A stretch of 64,000 bases of DNA from Chloroflexota bacterium (GTDB lineage Bacteria; Chloroflexota; Chloroflexia; Thermomicrobiales; UBA6265). Positions 1 through 7,847 of this stretch are shown here, piece by piece. Each line of letters starts with the position of its first letter. Within the stretch, counting starts at the first letter, position 1. The notes beneath the pieces were generated by a model. The model was not told the DNA's origin. It ran no database searches and saw nothing but the letters and a program-made list of their open reading frames with translations. Made by a program: the position numbers and the translations under genes. The stretch covers positions 1-64,000 of the forward strand of contig JAEWEG010000005.1 of assembly GCA_023389575.1 (NCBI GenBank), written 5' to 3'.

Positions 1-65
1 CCGTCGGTGACCATCGCCACCGCTTCCCGCATGAACGATTCACTGTACCGACCGCGTCGCCCCAT
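1..65 (-). CDS. IS3-type transposase OrfA, N-terminal fragment (runs off window)
   Basis: The minus strand carries an ATG at 65 preceded by a strong GAGGAGGTGACG ribosome site, and 21 codons remain before the window edge. The visible protein begins MGRRGRYSESFMREAVAMV, which matches the usual start of the helix-turn-helix OrfA of IS3-family elements (RRxRYSxEFKxEAVxLV pattern). Only the first helix is present, so family assignment is moderate. It sits next to the decayed transposase unit at 271-672, which suggests a hotspot for insertions. Confidence 0.6.
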   Translation of the reverse strand, partial: MGRRGRYSESFMREAVAMVTD

Positions 66-270
66 CTCGTCACCTCCTCGACCACAATTCCCCGTCTTCC
101 ACTGTCCAAGAAAACTGTGACACACCACCCCACGCCGAATGGTTCCATGGGGAAAGGCAAACGCGCTCACCTTCGTATAAGGAATGGAAAAGCACGGGCT
201 ACAGACCGTCGAGCAGGGGCGGACTGGTGTATGGGTATCCCCGATCCCTATCCGAATCCGCCTCCCCCGT

Positions 271-340
271 GGGAAACCCATACACCGGTCCGTTCATCGT
301 GGAATGGTTGGTTCGGGCCCCGGCTAGGGTTTCCGTACTG
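271..340 (+). repeat. REP-like inverted repeat, copy A
   Basis: Runs from GGGAAACCCATACACCGG to CGGCTAGGGTTTCCGTACTG. The two ends are imperfect inverted repeats (GGGAAACCC against AGGGTTTCC), so the unit can fold into a long hairpin. The GTACTG end faces the transposase remnant at 324-581. It is one of about nine copies in the window. Confidence 0.8.
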
Positions 341-581
341 ACTGAAGCAACCCATCCTCAGCCGTCAGCGGGACGAACGTTTCGGGACCGAAGAAGCGAT
401 CCTCTCGCCACCGCTGTGGGTTGGCCTCCACGTACCGAGCGATCGCCGCAAAGGCATCCTCGTCGCGGATGATCCGATCGCGGAAACTCGTATGCCACAC
501 ATGTCCATCGAACGGTGGTCACCCGCGCGTCCGGACTCCTTGGATGTAGCGTTTCGTCGTGACCGTCTTGAACCAGCCCCC
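324..581 (-). pseudogene. Decayed RAYT (REP-associated tyrosine transposase), C-terminal half
   Basis: Read on the minus strand from 581 this translates GWFKTVTTKRYIQGVRTRG, then a TGA stop at 521-519, then resumes in the same frame with PPFDGHVWH, SFRDRIIRDEDAFAAIARYV and EANPQRWREDRFFGP until TAG at 326-324. It aligns directly to residues 102-166 of the intact RAYT at 45992-46507. The stop replaces Trp121 (TGG to TGA), and the first ~100 codons, including the HxH metal site, are deleted so that the repeat abuts the remnant. The flanking repeat copies A and B keep the same order and orientation as around the intact gene. Confidence 0.85.
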
Positions 582-600
582 ATCGCGTACCACGCCATGC

Positions 601-672
601 ACCAGTACGGAAACCCTAACCGGCATCATTGGTAGCCACCCCCTGAGAAGCGTGCCGGTGTATGGGTTTCCC
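601..672 (-). repeat. REP-like inverted repeat, copy B
   Basis: Plus-strand text runs ACCAGTACGGAAACCCTAAC to GCCGGTGTATGGGTTTCCC. It is in inverse orientation to copy A and marks the 5' side of the RAYT remnant. The adjoining bases on the remnant side (GGTGCATGGCGTGGTACGCG on the minus strand) recur beside the other copies, so the conserved unit is longer than the hairpin. Confidence 0.8.
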
Positions 673-820
673 ACCTGGGCGACCTCGGCAGCCGAAGCCC
701 CAATGCCCTGCCGATACACGCGGAGCGTGGAAGGTGTCCCCCATGTTGAGTGGTCGAGATTGCCGGACGCTCCCGGCGAACGGATTGACTACTGTGAACG
801 GACACTCCTATCAGAACCCA

Positions 821-849
821 TTTACATTGCCGGGCCAAGAGCCTACAAT
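821..849 (+). promoter_or_regulatory. Sigma70-type promoter of the MerR-AAA operon
   Basis: TTTACA at 821-826 and TACAAT at 844-849 are separated by exactly 17 bp. The -10 box overlaps the left edge of the perfect palindrome at 846-879, so a start site near 856 would lie inside it. The regulator start codon follows at 898. Confidence 0.65.
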
Positions 850-879
850 GAGCACTATGCAGTTGCATAGTGCTCATTG
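846..879. promoter_or_regulatory. Perfect palindrome overlapping promoter and start site (putative operator)
   Basis: Arms CAATGAGCACTATGCA (846-861) and TGCATAGTGCTCATTG (864-879) are perfectly complementary over 16 bp with a 2-base GT centre. It begins inside the -10 box and ends 18 bases before the regulator start. The position suits a repressor operator, most simply for autoregulation by the adjacent MerR-like protein. A hairpin in the 5' leader is the alternative. Confidence 0.7.
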
Positions 880-897
880 ATCGTTCCGGGAGCCATC

Positions 898-1245
898 ATG
901 GACCACACGTCGACCGCCAACGAACAGGCTGGAACCCAACCACCGGCCACCGAGCGCGCGGAGGAATCCACCTCCCGGACCGAGGCCCCCGCGCACTCGC
1001 CATCGCTGGCCCGCTTCTACATGACCAGCGACCTGCGAACCGCCACCGGCCTGACCCGCACCCACCTCGACTTCTACCTCCGCGAGGGCGTGATCGTTCC
1101 CACCGCCCGCACAGAGAGCGGCTACCTGCTGTTCGACGACGAGGAACTCTCGGTCCTTCGCCAGGTCATCGCCTGGCGCCAGTCCGGCGTCGGCGTGCGA
1201 GACATCCTGGCCCGGCTCGGGCGAGACGGCGAGACGTCGTCGTGA
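898..1245 (+). CDS. MerR-like helix-turn-helix regulator
   Basis: 115 aa. A ~38-residue Ser/Thr/Glu-rich tail precedes a MerR-type winged helix from about residue 43: YMTSDLRTATGLTRTHLDFYLREGVI, then a YLLFDDEEL segment and an IxxWRQSGVGVRDILARL helix typical of MerR recognition and wing elements. There is no C-terminal effector domain or metal-binding cysteine cluster. The ATG at 898 is preceded by GGGAG at good spacing; an upstream TTG at 877 in the same frame lies within the palindrome and is less likely. It heads an apparent operon with the ATPase 37 bases downstream. Function as a DNA-binding autoregulator is inferred from the operator position. Confidence 0.7.
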   Translation: MDHTSTANEQAGTQPPATERAEESTSRTEAPAHSPSLARFYMTSDLRTATGLTRTHLDFYLREGVIVPTARTESGYLLFDDEELSVLRQVIAWRQSGVGVRDILARLGRDGETSS

Positions 1246-1282
1246 TTGGCCTCTCGCTGGCTGGCGATGACGTGGTGAGGAG

Positions 1283-2257
1283 ATGGTAGCGACGATGGTT
1301 GCGGCATCCCGACGACCGGTACAGGCCAACTGGAGTGGCACACCCGCATTGCCTGGCGTGCGCACCGCGCCATTCGCGAGCCTTCCCTCGCAAATGGCGA
1401 CGCTCGCCGCGCTCCAGACCTGGCTTGAGGGCGAGGGACCTGGTCTCGGCATCCTTGCCGGCCCATCAGGCGCTGGCAAGTCTCGCCTGATGGAACGGCT
1501 CGTGCTGGATCTCGCCGAAAACGAGGATCGCCTCATCGGCGTCATCCCCGGGGACGAAGGCAAGCGCTCGGACGCCGCCTTCCTGCGAGAGGCGATCGCC
1601 GCCTTCGGCGGAAAGCCGACCGGCCGGACCGGCCTCGAACTCACGCTCGAACTGCGTTCGCTCCTCGATGACCACAGGTCCGATCCGGCGCCGCCCGTCC
1701 TGCTGGTGGACGACGCGTCGTTCGCGGGCTCCCGGCTGGAGATCCTGCGCGCCATCCTCGCGCCGGGCTCGGAGGCCAACGGGGGAAATGGGCAGCCCGC
1801 CGTCCAGATCGCCCTGTTCGGCCCGGCGGGACTGCCAGACCGCATCACCCGCCGCCGCCAGCTCTCGGGCATGGTCCAGGCCACCGGCACGCTTCCACCC
1901 ATGCCGGCCGACGAACTCCGGCTCCTGGTCGACAACTGGCTGGAATCAGCGAGGAAGGCATCGCCCAGCCTTCCAGCCATCCCGGAGGAGGTGATGGGCA
2001 TCATCGTCTCGGCGGCCGGTGGGAATCCGGGCCGGGCGCTCGACCTGGCTCACGAGACGCTTCGTGAAGCCATCGCCATCGGCCTGGCGACGGTCAGCAC
2101 CACGCTGGCGCGGGCGCTGGCTCCCATCGATGCCACATCCGGCGATCGACGGCGGGGACGAAACGCCCGGCGATCGGAGAGCGACGCGGTGCAAACCCAT
2201 CTCGTGCTTCCGGGTCTGGGGCTCGAACCAGACGATCAAGGGGAGGCCGAAAGATGA
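1283..2257 (+). CDS. AAA family ATPase
   Basis: 324 aa. Walker A GPSGAGKS is at residues 60-67 and Walker B VLLVDD at about 139-144. A GGNPGRALDLA segment near residue 255 resembles the sensor-2/lid region of ExeA/TniB-type and DnaA-like AAA proteins. The last ~50 residues are Arg-rich and probably disordered. There is no DnaA_N or DnaA box-binding domain here, although the next gene carries a DnaA_N-like domain. The ATG at 1283 has the RBS too close; ATG 1295 is a possible alternative. It is probably co-transcribed with the MerR-like gene. The role is unknown; a nucleoprotein or loader ATPase partner for the protein at 2818 is an inference from context. Confidence 0.7.
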   Translation: MVATMVAASRRPVQANWSGTPALPGVRTAPFASLPSQMATLAALQTWLEGEGPGLGILAGPSGAGKSRLMERLVLDLAENEDRLIGVIPGDEGKRSDAAFLREAIAAFGGKPTGRTGLELTLELRSLLDDHRSDPAPPVLLVDDASFAGSRLEILRAILAPGSEANGGNGQPAVQIALFGPAGLPDRITRRRQLSGMVQATGTLPPMPADELRLLVDNWLESARKASPSLPAIPEEVMGIIVSAAGGNPGRALDLAHETLREAIAIGLATVSTTLARALAPIDATSGDRRRGRNARRSESDAVQTHLVLPGLGLEPDDQGEAER

Positions 2258-2817
2258 CGACCTGGCAACATTGGGCGTCCGGACACCCGGTCACGCCCCA
2301 CGCGGGCAACGTATGCTGGAATCGGACGAATACCGGCCATGATGGGCAGGGGTCGAAGCCGCGGGAATCGGCGGTTTCGACCGGTGCCGAACACGGAACC
2401 GGACACATCGATCTGGAGGAGCGCCAACTCTCGCCAGGTCACTCGCATAACCACACCATCTGTTCCGGCGCCAACCGGAAGCGGGAGGTATCGCAAGGGA
2501 GGTCGAACGACGCGACACGGGTCGCCAACAATATGAACACGCCGTACCGCTTCGGAGCCACGACGAGCTGCTTAACGAAAAAGACCGGTGCGCCAACACC
2601 AGTCCTCTTCGAAGTTCATTGTTTGTGAGGGCTTCCGGACACTGATCCGACGGTCGCCAAACCGCCTGATCCGCGTTCAATCCGAAGCATGTTGTCGCTA
2701 TCCCCGCCAAGGGAGGGTTTTGTGTACCCAAGCAACGAGTCGATTGTAGTCACGCCGCCGGTGGTGTGTCAAGACGCGAGGTGCCTCGCTGGCACCGCGC
2801 CGAGCGCTGGATAACCA
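2258..2817. other. 560-bp gap without a convincing gene
   Basis: A start codon overlaps the ATPase stop (ATGA at 2254), but the translated product lacks any family-like pattern and has biased low-complexity content. No terminator hairpin with a T-run and no clear promoter was found. The region may hold the promoter of the 2818 gene. Confidence 0.5.
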
Positions 2818-4668
2818 GTGCCACGCCGTCCGGAAAACCGCCCCGAGCGGGACATCGTCACTGATCAGCTGGAACCAAAGGCTCCGGCGCGGGGGAAGGC
2901 ATCCTCCAGCGCTGGGCGTGGGTCCGGGCGGTCGGCGACGACGTCCGGTTCCCCAAAGACCCGTTCCACCAGCGCCACACAGCCACCCGTCACCGGCGTG
3001 GTCGGCGATGCCTCGGCCGCCGTCACTCGCTCCGGCGAGGACGTCCGGCGACGCGGATGGTTCTGGCACTGGAACAACATCGTCACCCAGTACGCGCCGC
3101 TCATCGGCCTCAAGGGTGTCGGCCTGATCAACTCCTACACGGTCTGGACCGACCGGCGCGAGTCCTCTCCCCACCGCGGTTACGCCTTCCCATCCCAGCA
3201 GTCCGAGGCCGACTTCTACGGCGAGGACCGGGCCGAACTCATCACCATCAACAAGTTGCTCGTGGCGCTCGACCTGATCGAGATCCGCAAGGAGATGGTG
3301 CCCCGCACCGATGAGAAGGGCCGCCGCTGGAAGGTGCCGCACAATCTCTATCGGGTGAAGGACCACGACGACGACTTCCAGCTCACCACCGAGGACGTGA
3401 TGAAGGTGGTCGCGCTGGCGGACAGGGACCGCGCCGTGTACCGATACGTGCGCCGCATGTTCTCTCCGAAGTTCTCGCCCATCGACAGCCAGAACGTCTG
3501 GCACGGCATCCTCGAAGAGGTACGCCAGGACCCAACCTGGCAAAAGCTGGCCGAGAAAACCGCCCGCGACGAATCGAAGGCATCGGCCCGCAGCAAGGCC
3601 GGTCACGCCTCTCGACGCACGAATGAGGCCACCAGCTCTTTTTCTTTGCCCAATGACAGTGACAAGCCGGAACCCGAGGTGACAGGAAGCGACAGTGGCA
3701 ATGACAGCACGACTGTCAAGAGACGACAGTCCAAAAGGTCAGCGCGAACCTCTGTTGCAAAGACCAACAATGGTTCGGCGACCGTTGATGAACCGTCCAA
3801 CAATGGTTTGAAGGAAAATCCGCCACCCTCTGTTGCACCCGCCAACACTGATGGCCCAACCAGTGTTCAACCAACCAACACTATGTATTACCAATCTTTA
3901 ACCACAACAACGACTGAGGCATTTGACGAAATTGCTGGTGGGCAACGCTCGTTCGGACCGGAGCACGCTCCCGACCAGGCTCGCGCCGAAAGCGCGGCTA
4001 TCCGGTTCTTCGAGGAAGCGAACGACCGGGTGTCGACACCCGCCGAGCGGCGCCTCCTCCGGCAACTCGCCGATCAGTTCGACGCGGCCGCCCGCGAGCA
4101 GGGTAGTTCGGGCTGGCTCTGGCTGGGCATGGCGATCGACGATGCGGTCGGCGCCGGAAGCGCGTTCGTGGCTCCGAAACGGATCCGGGAAATTCTCTCC
4201 CGGTGGCAACGGGACGGGCTTCCCGAAGAGCATGCCAACGACGTCGCGAATCTTGCCAGTCCGTCACAGATAGCCATGACACCTGTGACAGTTGAGGTGG
4301 ATACCAGTCACAGGTCGACCCGCGAGCCGATGCCACCGCAACCCGGCGAGATCGGGGCGGAACCATTCGTGTCGCCGGTCTTCATGATCGAGGACTGCGG
4401 CCTCACCAACCGGCAGGTGTGGACGGCTGTGATGGGTGACCTCCATCAGTCCGGAAGCATCAGCCAGGCCGATGTCTCCACCTGGTTGCGGGACGCCGCC
4501 ATTCTCGACTGCGGCGATGGCGACGTGGTGATCGGCGTGCCACATGAGCTGGCCCGCCGCCGGGCCACCGGCCGCTACGTGGGCGCCATCCGGCAATCGC
4601 TGGAACGCGTCACCGGCCTCCGGCTGGAAATCTCGGTCATCCTCTTCCGCGACTGGGACGCCGCCTGA
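2818..4668 (+). CDS. Replication-initiator-like protein with C-terminal DnaA_N-like domain
   Basis: 616 aa. Residues ~1-45 are disordered. Residues ~48-140 look like an initiator-type winged helix: LIGLKGVGLINSYTVW, then SSPHRGYAFPS, then a helix ending INKLLVALDLIEIRKEM. Residues ~250-370 are a polar low-complexity linker. Residues ~520-616 follow the DnaA domain I pattern: RQVWTAVMGDL, then a DVSTWLRDAAI helix, a GDVVIGVPHELA strand, YVGAIRQSLERVTGL and LEISVILF. DnaA domain I normally mediates self-assembly and helicase loading and sits at the N-terminus; here it is C-terminal and no DnaA ATPase or HTH is attached. The GTG start at 2818 is uncertain. Repeats inside the linker DNA are described separately. 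It may cooperate with the upstream ATPase; whether it replicates an element or acts on the chromosome is unknown. Confidence 0.6.
   Translation: MPRRPENRPERDIVTDQLEPKAPARGKASSSAGRGSGRSATTSGSPKTRSTSATQPPVTGVVGDASAAVTRSGEDVRRRGWFWHWNNIVTQYAPLIGLKGVGLINSYTVWTDRRESSPHRGYAFPSQQSEADFYGEDRAELITINKLLVALDLIEIRKEMVPRTDEKGRRWKVPHNLYRVKDHDDDFQLTTEDVMKVVALADRDRAVYRYVRRMFSPKFSPIDSQNVWHGILEEVRQDPTWQKLAEKTARDESKASARSKAGHASRRTNEATSSFSLPNDSDKPEPEVTGSDSGNDSTTVKRRQSKRSARTSVAKTNNGSATVDEPSNNGLKENPPPSVAPANTDGPTSVQPTNTMYYQSLTTTTTEAFDEIAGGQRSFGPEHAPDQARAESAAIRFFEEANDRVSTPAERRLLRQLADQFDAAAREQGSSGWLWLGMAIDDAVGAGSAFVAPKRIREILSRWQRDGLPEEHANDVANLASPSQIAMTPVTVEVDTSHRSTREPMPPQPGEIGAEPFVSPVFMIEDCGLTNRQVWTAVMGDLHQSGSISQADVSTWLRDAAILDCGDGDVVIGVPHELARRRATGRYVGAIRQSLERVTGLRLEISVILFRDWDAA
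3652..3925. repeat. Iteron-like short repeats and AT-rich patch inside the initiator-like gene
   Basis: GACAGT occurs at 3655, 3691 and 3725, with an inverted ACTGTC at 3712. CCTCTGTTGCA occurs at 3749 and 3827. CCAACAATGGTT occurs at 3764 and 3797. CCAACACT occurs at 3842 and 3875, with an inverted AACACTG/CAGTGTT pair at 3844-3867. An AT-richer stretch follows at 3881-3925. The segment encodes the disordered linker, which leaves DNA sequence free to carry sites. The arrangement recalls origins embedded in initiator genes such as lambda O, but no experimental basis exists here. Confidence 0.45.
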
Positions 4669-4978
4669 CCAACGTGCCGCGCCACCTCGTTCGTGGGACC
4701 AGCGCCGTGTGGCTGGATACAACCATCACCGGGGATCGCACTCCCACCCTCGGCGATGTCATCTGATTCGTAACGCTCAGGAACACCGATGGCGCTACCG
4801 GCATGAGTCAGTCCAGCGCATTTCCGCCGCCCCGGTCTGGCCCGTCATCCTCCACAATGAGGTGGAGCCCATCGCGTATCCCATCGTCCCCGGCGAGGGA
4901 GCGCATGCCCACCAGGATGTCCCTGTTGTGGATGGACTGGGATCGACGCCGGGCCACCGGCCCGGAAGGAACGACACC

Positions 4979-5449
4979 ATGCCCCTGAAACGCATCGCGG
5001 CGACTCTTGCTCCGCTCATGCTCGCCCTGGCGTTCGCCATATCGGCCGGCTCCGCCCAGGAAGCCTCGCCCGCGGTCGATCTGTACGCTCACCCATCGCA
5101 TGTCCACGCCGGCGGTTGCGCTGACCTCGATCCCGCGCCACTCTTCCCCCTGAACGCCGTAGCAGTCACCGAACCCGGCGGCGCGGTGGAGGTGGCGACC
5201 ACCACCATCGACGCGTCGATCGAGGACCTGCTCAGCGAGCCCCACGCGATCGTCGTCCACAGCAGCGTCGAGGACATGGAAACGTACATCGCCTGTGGCG
5301 ACCTGGCCGGGCCCGTTATCGAAGGCGAGCTTGTGGTCGGCCTCTACCGGCTGAACGACTCGAACCACGACGGCATCGCGGTCCTGGAAGCGATCGAAGA
5401 TGGCGGAACCGTGGTTACCGTCTACCTGCTCTACACCGGCGACATCTAG
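4979..5449 (+). CDS. Secreted protein of unknown function with His-rich N-terminus
   Basis: 156 aa. A Sec-type signal peptide is clear: MPLKR, a hydrophobic run (LAPLMLALAFAIS), then an AGSAQE cleavage region near residue 25. The mature protein opens with YAHPSHVHAGGCADLDP, a His/Cys-rich motif that could bind a metal. The rest is predicted beta-rich with a second Cys (YIACGDL) that may pair with the first. The ATG at 4979 follows GGAAGGAACGACACC, a good RBS; longer in-frame readings overlap the upstream gene and are unlikely. I do not recognise the family. It stands alone between the initiator-like gene and a repeat cluster. Confidence 0.7.
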   Translation: MPLKRIAATLAPLMLALAFAISAGSAQEASPAVDLYAHPSHVHAGGCADLDPAPLFPLNAVAVTEPGGAVEVATTTIDASIEDLLSEPHAIVVHSSVEDMETYIACGDLAGPVIEGELVVGLYRLNDSNHDGIAVLEAIEDGGTVVTVYLLYTGDI

Positions 5450-5547
5450 CTTCGTGCCTGTCAATTCGCCGTTCACCGATTGACTTCATGCTCACTCAGA
5501 CCAGTACCGTTACCCCGAGGCGAGTGAGGAGGTGGCGCGGGTATGGA

Positions 5548-5612
5548 CACCGCCTAACGGCGGTAGGACTTCGTCCGGGGATGCCTCGCAAGCTCGGCAT
5601 GACGAGGTTGGT
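5548..5612 (+). repeat. Family-2 dispersed repeat (short copy)
   Basis: Contains CCGCCTAACGGCGG, then AGGACTTCGTCCGGGGATGC and a CGGCATGACG end. The same words (GGACTTCGTCCGGGG, CGTCATGCCGAGC) recur at 37047-37215, 43800-44011 and 51497-51668. Non-coding; internally hairpin-forming (CCGCC/GGCGG and GGACTTCGTCC). Confidence 0.75.
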
Positions 5613-5660
5613 TCGTAATTTTAGGGATGTATCCGTCACTCCCATCGTGCGATGACATGC

Positions 5661-5733
5661 ACCAGTACGGAAACCCTAGGCGACAATCAACGACACCGTG
5701 TCATGCGCGAACTGGTCGCCGTATGGGTTTCCC
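5661..5733 (-). repeat. REP-like inverted repeat, copy C
   Basis: Starts ACCAGTACGGAAACCCTAGG and closes with GTATGGGTTTCCCC. A second partial arm follows at 5757-5790 (GTGCATGCGGAGCGTGGGAG), the variant right half also seen in copies E and F. It lies directly upstream of the AbrB-type gene. No gene was found between 5450 and 5886. Confidence 0.8.
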
Positions 5734-5886
5734 CGTAGGCATGCGCGGTCTCCCGGTGCATGCGGAGCGTGGGAGTTTTCCCTCGTGGAGGAGCCATCTC
5801 GGGCGGGTGCGCGATAATGAGGGCCGGTTGGGCAGCGGCGGCCAGCCAAAAGCGAATGTAAACACCACGCACCGAAGGGTCCCCGC

Positions 5887-7080
5887 GTGTCATCGACCAC
5901 CGGCCTGCCATACACCCTCTCCCGCTCCAGGCGCTCCGCCCGCCACCAGGCGCTCCGGTTCCGGAAGCTACTGGACACCATCGGCCCGCTCCGGCTGATA
6001 GGGCCCTGGGTGGTCATCGTCCTGGCGGGATACGTTGGAGACCTGGTCGGCGTCCCTGTCGCCTGGCTGGTCGGCCCCATGATCGCGGCGGTCATTCTCA
6101 GCCTCTCCGGCGCCCCGCCAGAACCCTCCACCGCCAAGCTCTTCCCGGTCGTCCAGGCCGTGATCGGCGCCACCCTGAGCGCCTCGTTCACCATCGACGC
6201 CCTCAAGCCGCTCGGCGAGCACTGGCTGCCCATCGGCATCTCCGTGGTCCTGGTACTGGCGGTCAGCATCGGCGCTGGCCTGGTGCTCACGAAGGTCGCC
6301 TCGCTCGATATCGCCACCGCCTCGCTGGGCACCATCCCCGGCGGGGCCTCCGGCATGGTCGCCATGAGTGACGAGCTCGGCGGCGATGCCCGGCTGGTGG
6401 CCTTCATGCAATACGCTCGCCTCGTCGTGGTCATCGTCAGCATCGCCGTCCTCGCCCGGATGGTGGATATCGGCGGCGAACCGGTGACCCAGCAGCTTGC
6501 CGCGAGCGACGGCCCGCCCATGATCGCCCGGTACGGCCTGGCGGTGCTGGTGGCGGGTCTCGGCGGTTGGCTGGGGGTGCGATTCCGCCTCCCGGCCGGA
6601 GCCCTGGTCGGCGCCATGATCGTCGGCCTGATACCGGGCCTGCTCGAAATCGGGCCGCTGGCCTGGCCGGGATTTGTCCTCTCCGGGGCTTACCTGCTGC
6701 TCGGTTCACGCGTCGGCTCCCGCTTCGACCGCACCATCATCCGGCGGCTGTGGGCGCTGCTGCCGTTCGCGCTGGGCTTCGTGGTGGCCCTCATCGTGAT
6801 CTGCGCCGGAATCGGCTGGGGACTCCACCTGGCCACGAACCTGGACGTGCTCACCGCCCTGCTGGCGACCTCTCCCGGTGGCATCGACGCCGCCACCATC
6901 GCCGCGCTCGACACGGGGGCGAATGTCACCATGGTGGTCTCGATCCAGATGATGCGCCTGCTGATGATGGTGCTGGTGGGGCCGTTCATCATCCGGAAGC
7001 TGGTCGCTCGCCGCATGCCACCCGTTACCATTGCAACCGTTGAGTCGAGCCAACCCAACCGCCCGGAAAGGACCTCCTGA
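5887..7080 (+). CDS. AbrB-family membrane protein (duplicated AbrB domain)
   Basis: 397 aa, about ten hydrophobic segments. Two internal repeats each hold a GAxxGxxxAWLVGPM-like start and a GxxPGG signature: ASLGTIPGGASGMVAMSDEL near residue 145 and LATSPGGIDAATIAAL near 325. This is the duplication typical of Pfam AbrB (PF05145), membrane proteins of unsettled substrate, once labelled ammonia monooxygenase-like. It is unrelated to the AbrB transcription factor despite the name. The start is GTG at 5887. One base separates its stop from the metallophosphoesterase, so they are probably translated together. Confidence 0.8.
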   Translation: MSSTTGLPYTLSRSRRSARHQALRFRKLLDTIGPLRLIGPWVVIVLAGYVGDLVGVPVAWLVGPMIAAVILSLSGAPPEPSTAKLFPVVQAVIGATLSASFTIDALKPLGEHWLPIGISVVLVLAVSIGAGLVLTKVASLDIATASLGTIPGGASGMVAMSDELGGDARLVAFMQYARLVVVIVSIAVLARMVDIGGEPVTQQLAASDGPPMIARYGLAVLVAGLGGWLGVRFRLPAGALVGAMIVGLIPGLLEIGPLAWPGFVLSGAYLLLGSRVGSRFDRTIIRRLWALLPFALGFVVALIVICAGIGWGLHLATNLDVLTALLATSPGGIDAATIAALDTGANVTMVVSIQMMRLLMMVLVGPFIIRKLVARRMPPVTIATVESSQPNRPERTS

Positions 7081-7081
7081 C

Positions 7082-7840
7082 ATGCGAATCGCGATCTTCT
7101 CCGATGTCCATGGCAACTCCCTCGCCCTCGATGCCGTGCTCCACGATATCGACCGGGTGGGCTCCATCGACGCCATCTGGTTCGGCGGCGACTCCGCCGC
7201 GCTCGGCTTCGATCCCGCCGGAAGCATCCAGCGGCTCGACGCCATTCCCAGGCTCGTCGCGATCCGCGGGAACACCGATCGCTATCTGATCGAGGACACC
7301 ACGGAAGCCGACACCGCCGTCCTGAAGCGGGCCGAAACCGACCGCGCGGGAGCTCTCGCCTCCATGCCCTTCGGACGCGGCTTCAGCTGGACGCTCGGCG
7401 CCGTGACCGCTTTTGGCTATCGCGAGTGGCTCGAGGCGCTGCCGCTGGACCACCGCGTCACGCTGCCCGATGGCACCCGCCTGCTGATGGTCCACGCCTC
7501 GCCCGGCACGGACGACGGCGACGGCATCCTCCCCGATGCGTCCGACCAGGAGGCCGCCGCGCTGCTGGAGGGCGCGGATGCCGACCTCGTCGTCATCGCG
7601 CACACCCACATCCCGCTCGATCGCATGGTGGGCGATATCCGGGTCTGGAATCTCGGCAGTGTCTCCAACCCCAAGGCGGGGGATACCCGCGCGATGTGGA
7701 CCCTGCTGGAAGCGGATGAGTCCGGCCATACCCTCACCCGCCAGTACGCCACCTATGACATCGCCGCCATGCTCGAACACCTCGCCACGGTGAAGCACCC
7801 AACCGAACGCTACATTCGCTCGTTCTGGGAAGGTGTGTAG
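7082..7840 (+). CDS. Metallophosphoesterase, YfcE/DR1281-like (first of tandem pair)
   Basis: 252 aa. The calcineurin-like phosphoesterase motifs appear in order: IFSDVHGN at residues 5-12, GGDSAALG near 42, GNTDR near 66, MVHAS near 139 and AHTHIPLD near 175, supplying the two-metal site. The ATG at 7082 follows AAAGGACCTCC and sits directly after the upstream stop; a start at 7031 would overlap that gene by 50 bases without an RBS. Substrate unknown; family members hydrolyse phosphodiesters. The next gene is a paralogue, which points to a local duplication. Confidence 0.85.
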   Translation: MRIAIFSDVHGNSLALDAVLHDIDRVGSIDAIWFGGDSAALGFDPAGSIQRLDAIPRLVAIRGNTDRYLIEDTTEADTAVLKRAETDRAGALASMPFGRGFSWTLGAVTAFGYREWLEALPLDHRVTLPDGTRLLMVHASPGTDDGDGILPDASDQEAAALLEGADADLVVIAHTHIPLDRMVGDIRVWNLGSVSNPKAGDTRAMWTLLEADESGHTLTRQYATYDIAAMLEHLATVKHPTERYIRSFWEGV

Positions 7841-7847
7841 GCCACCC

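Noticed and set aside
2254..2628. Open frame overlapping the ATPase stop (ATGA)
   Set aside because: The 124-aa product is low in structure, has no recognisable pattern and no homologue-like motif; the overlap alone is not evidence.
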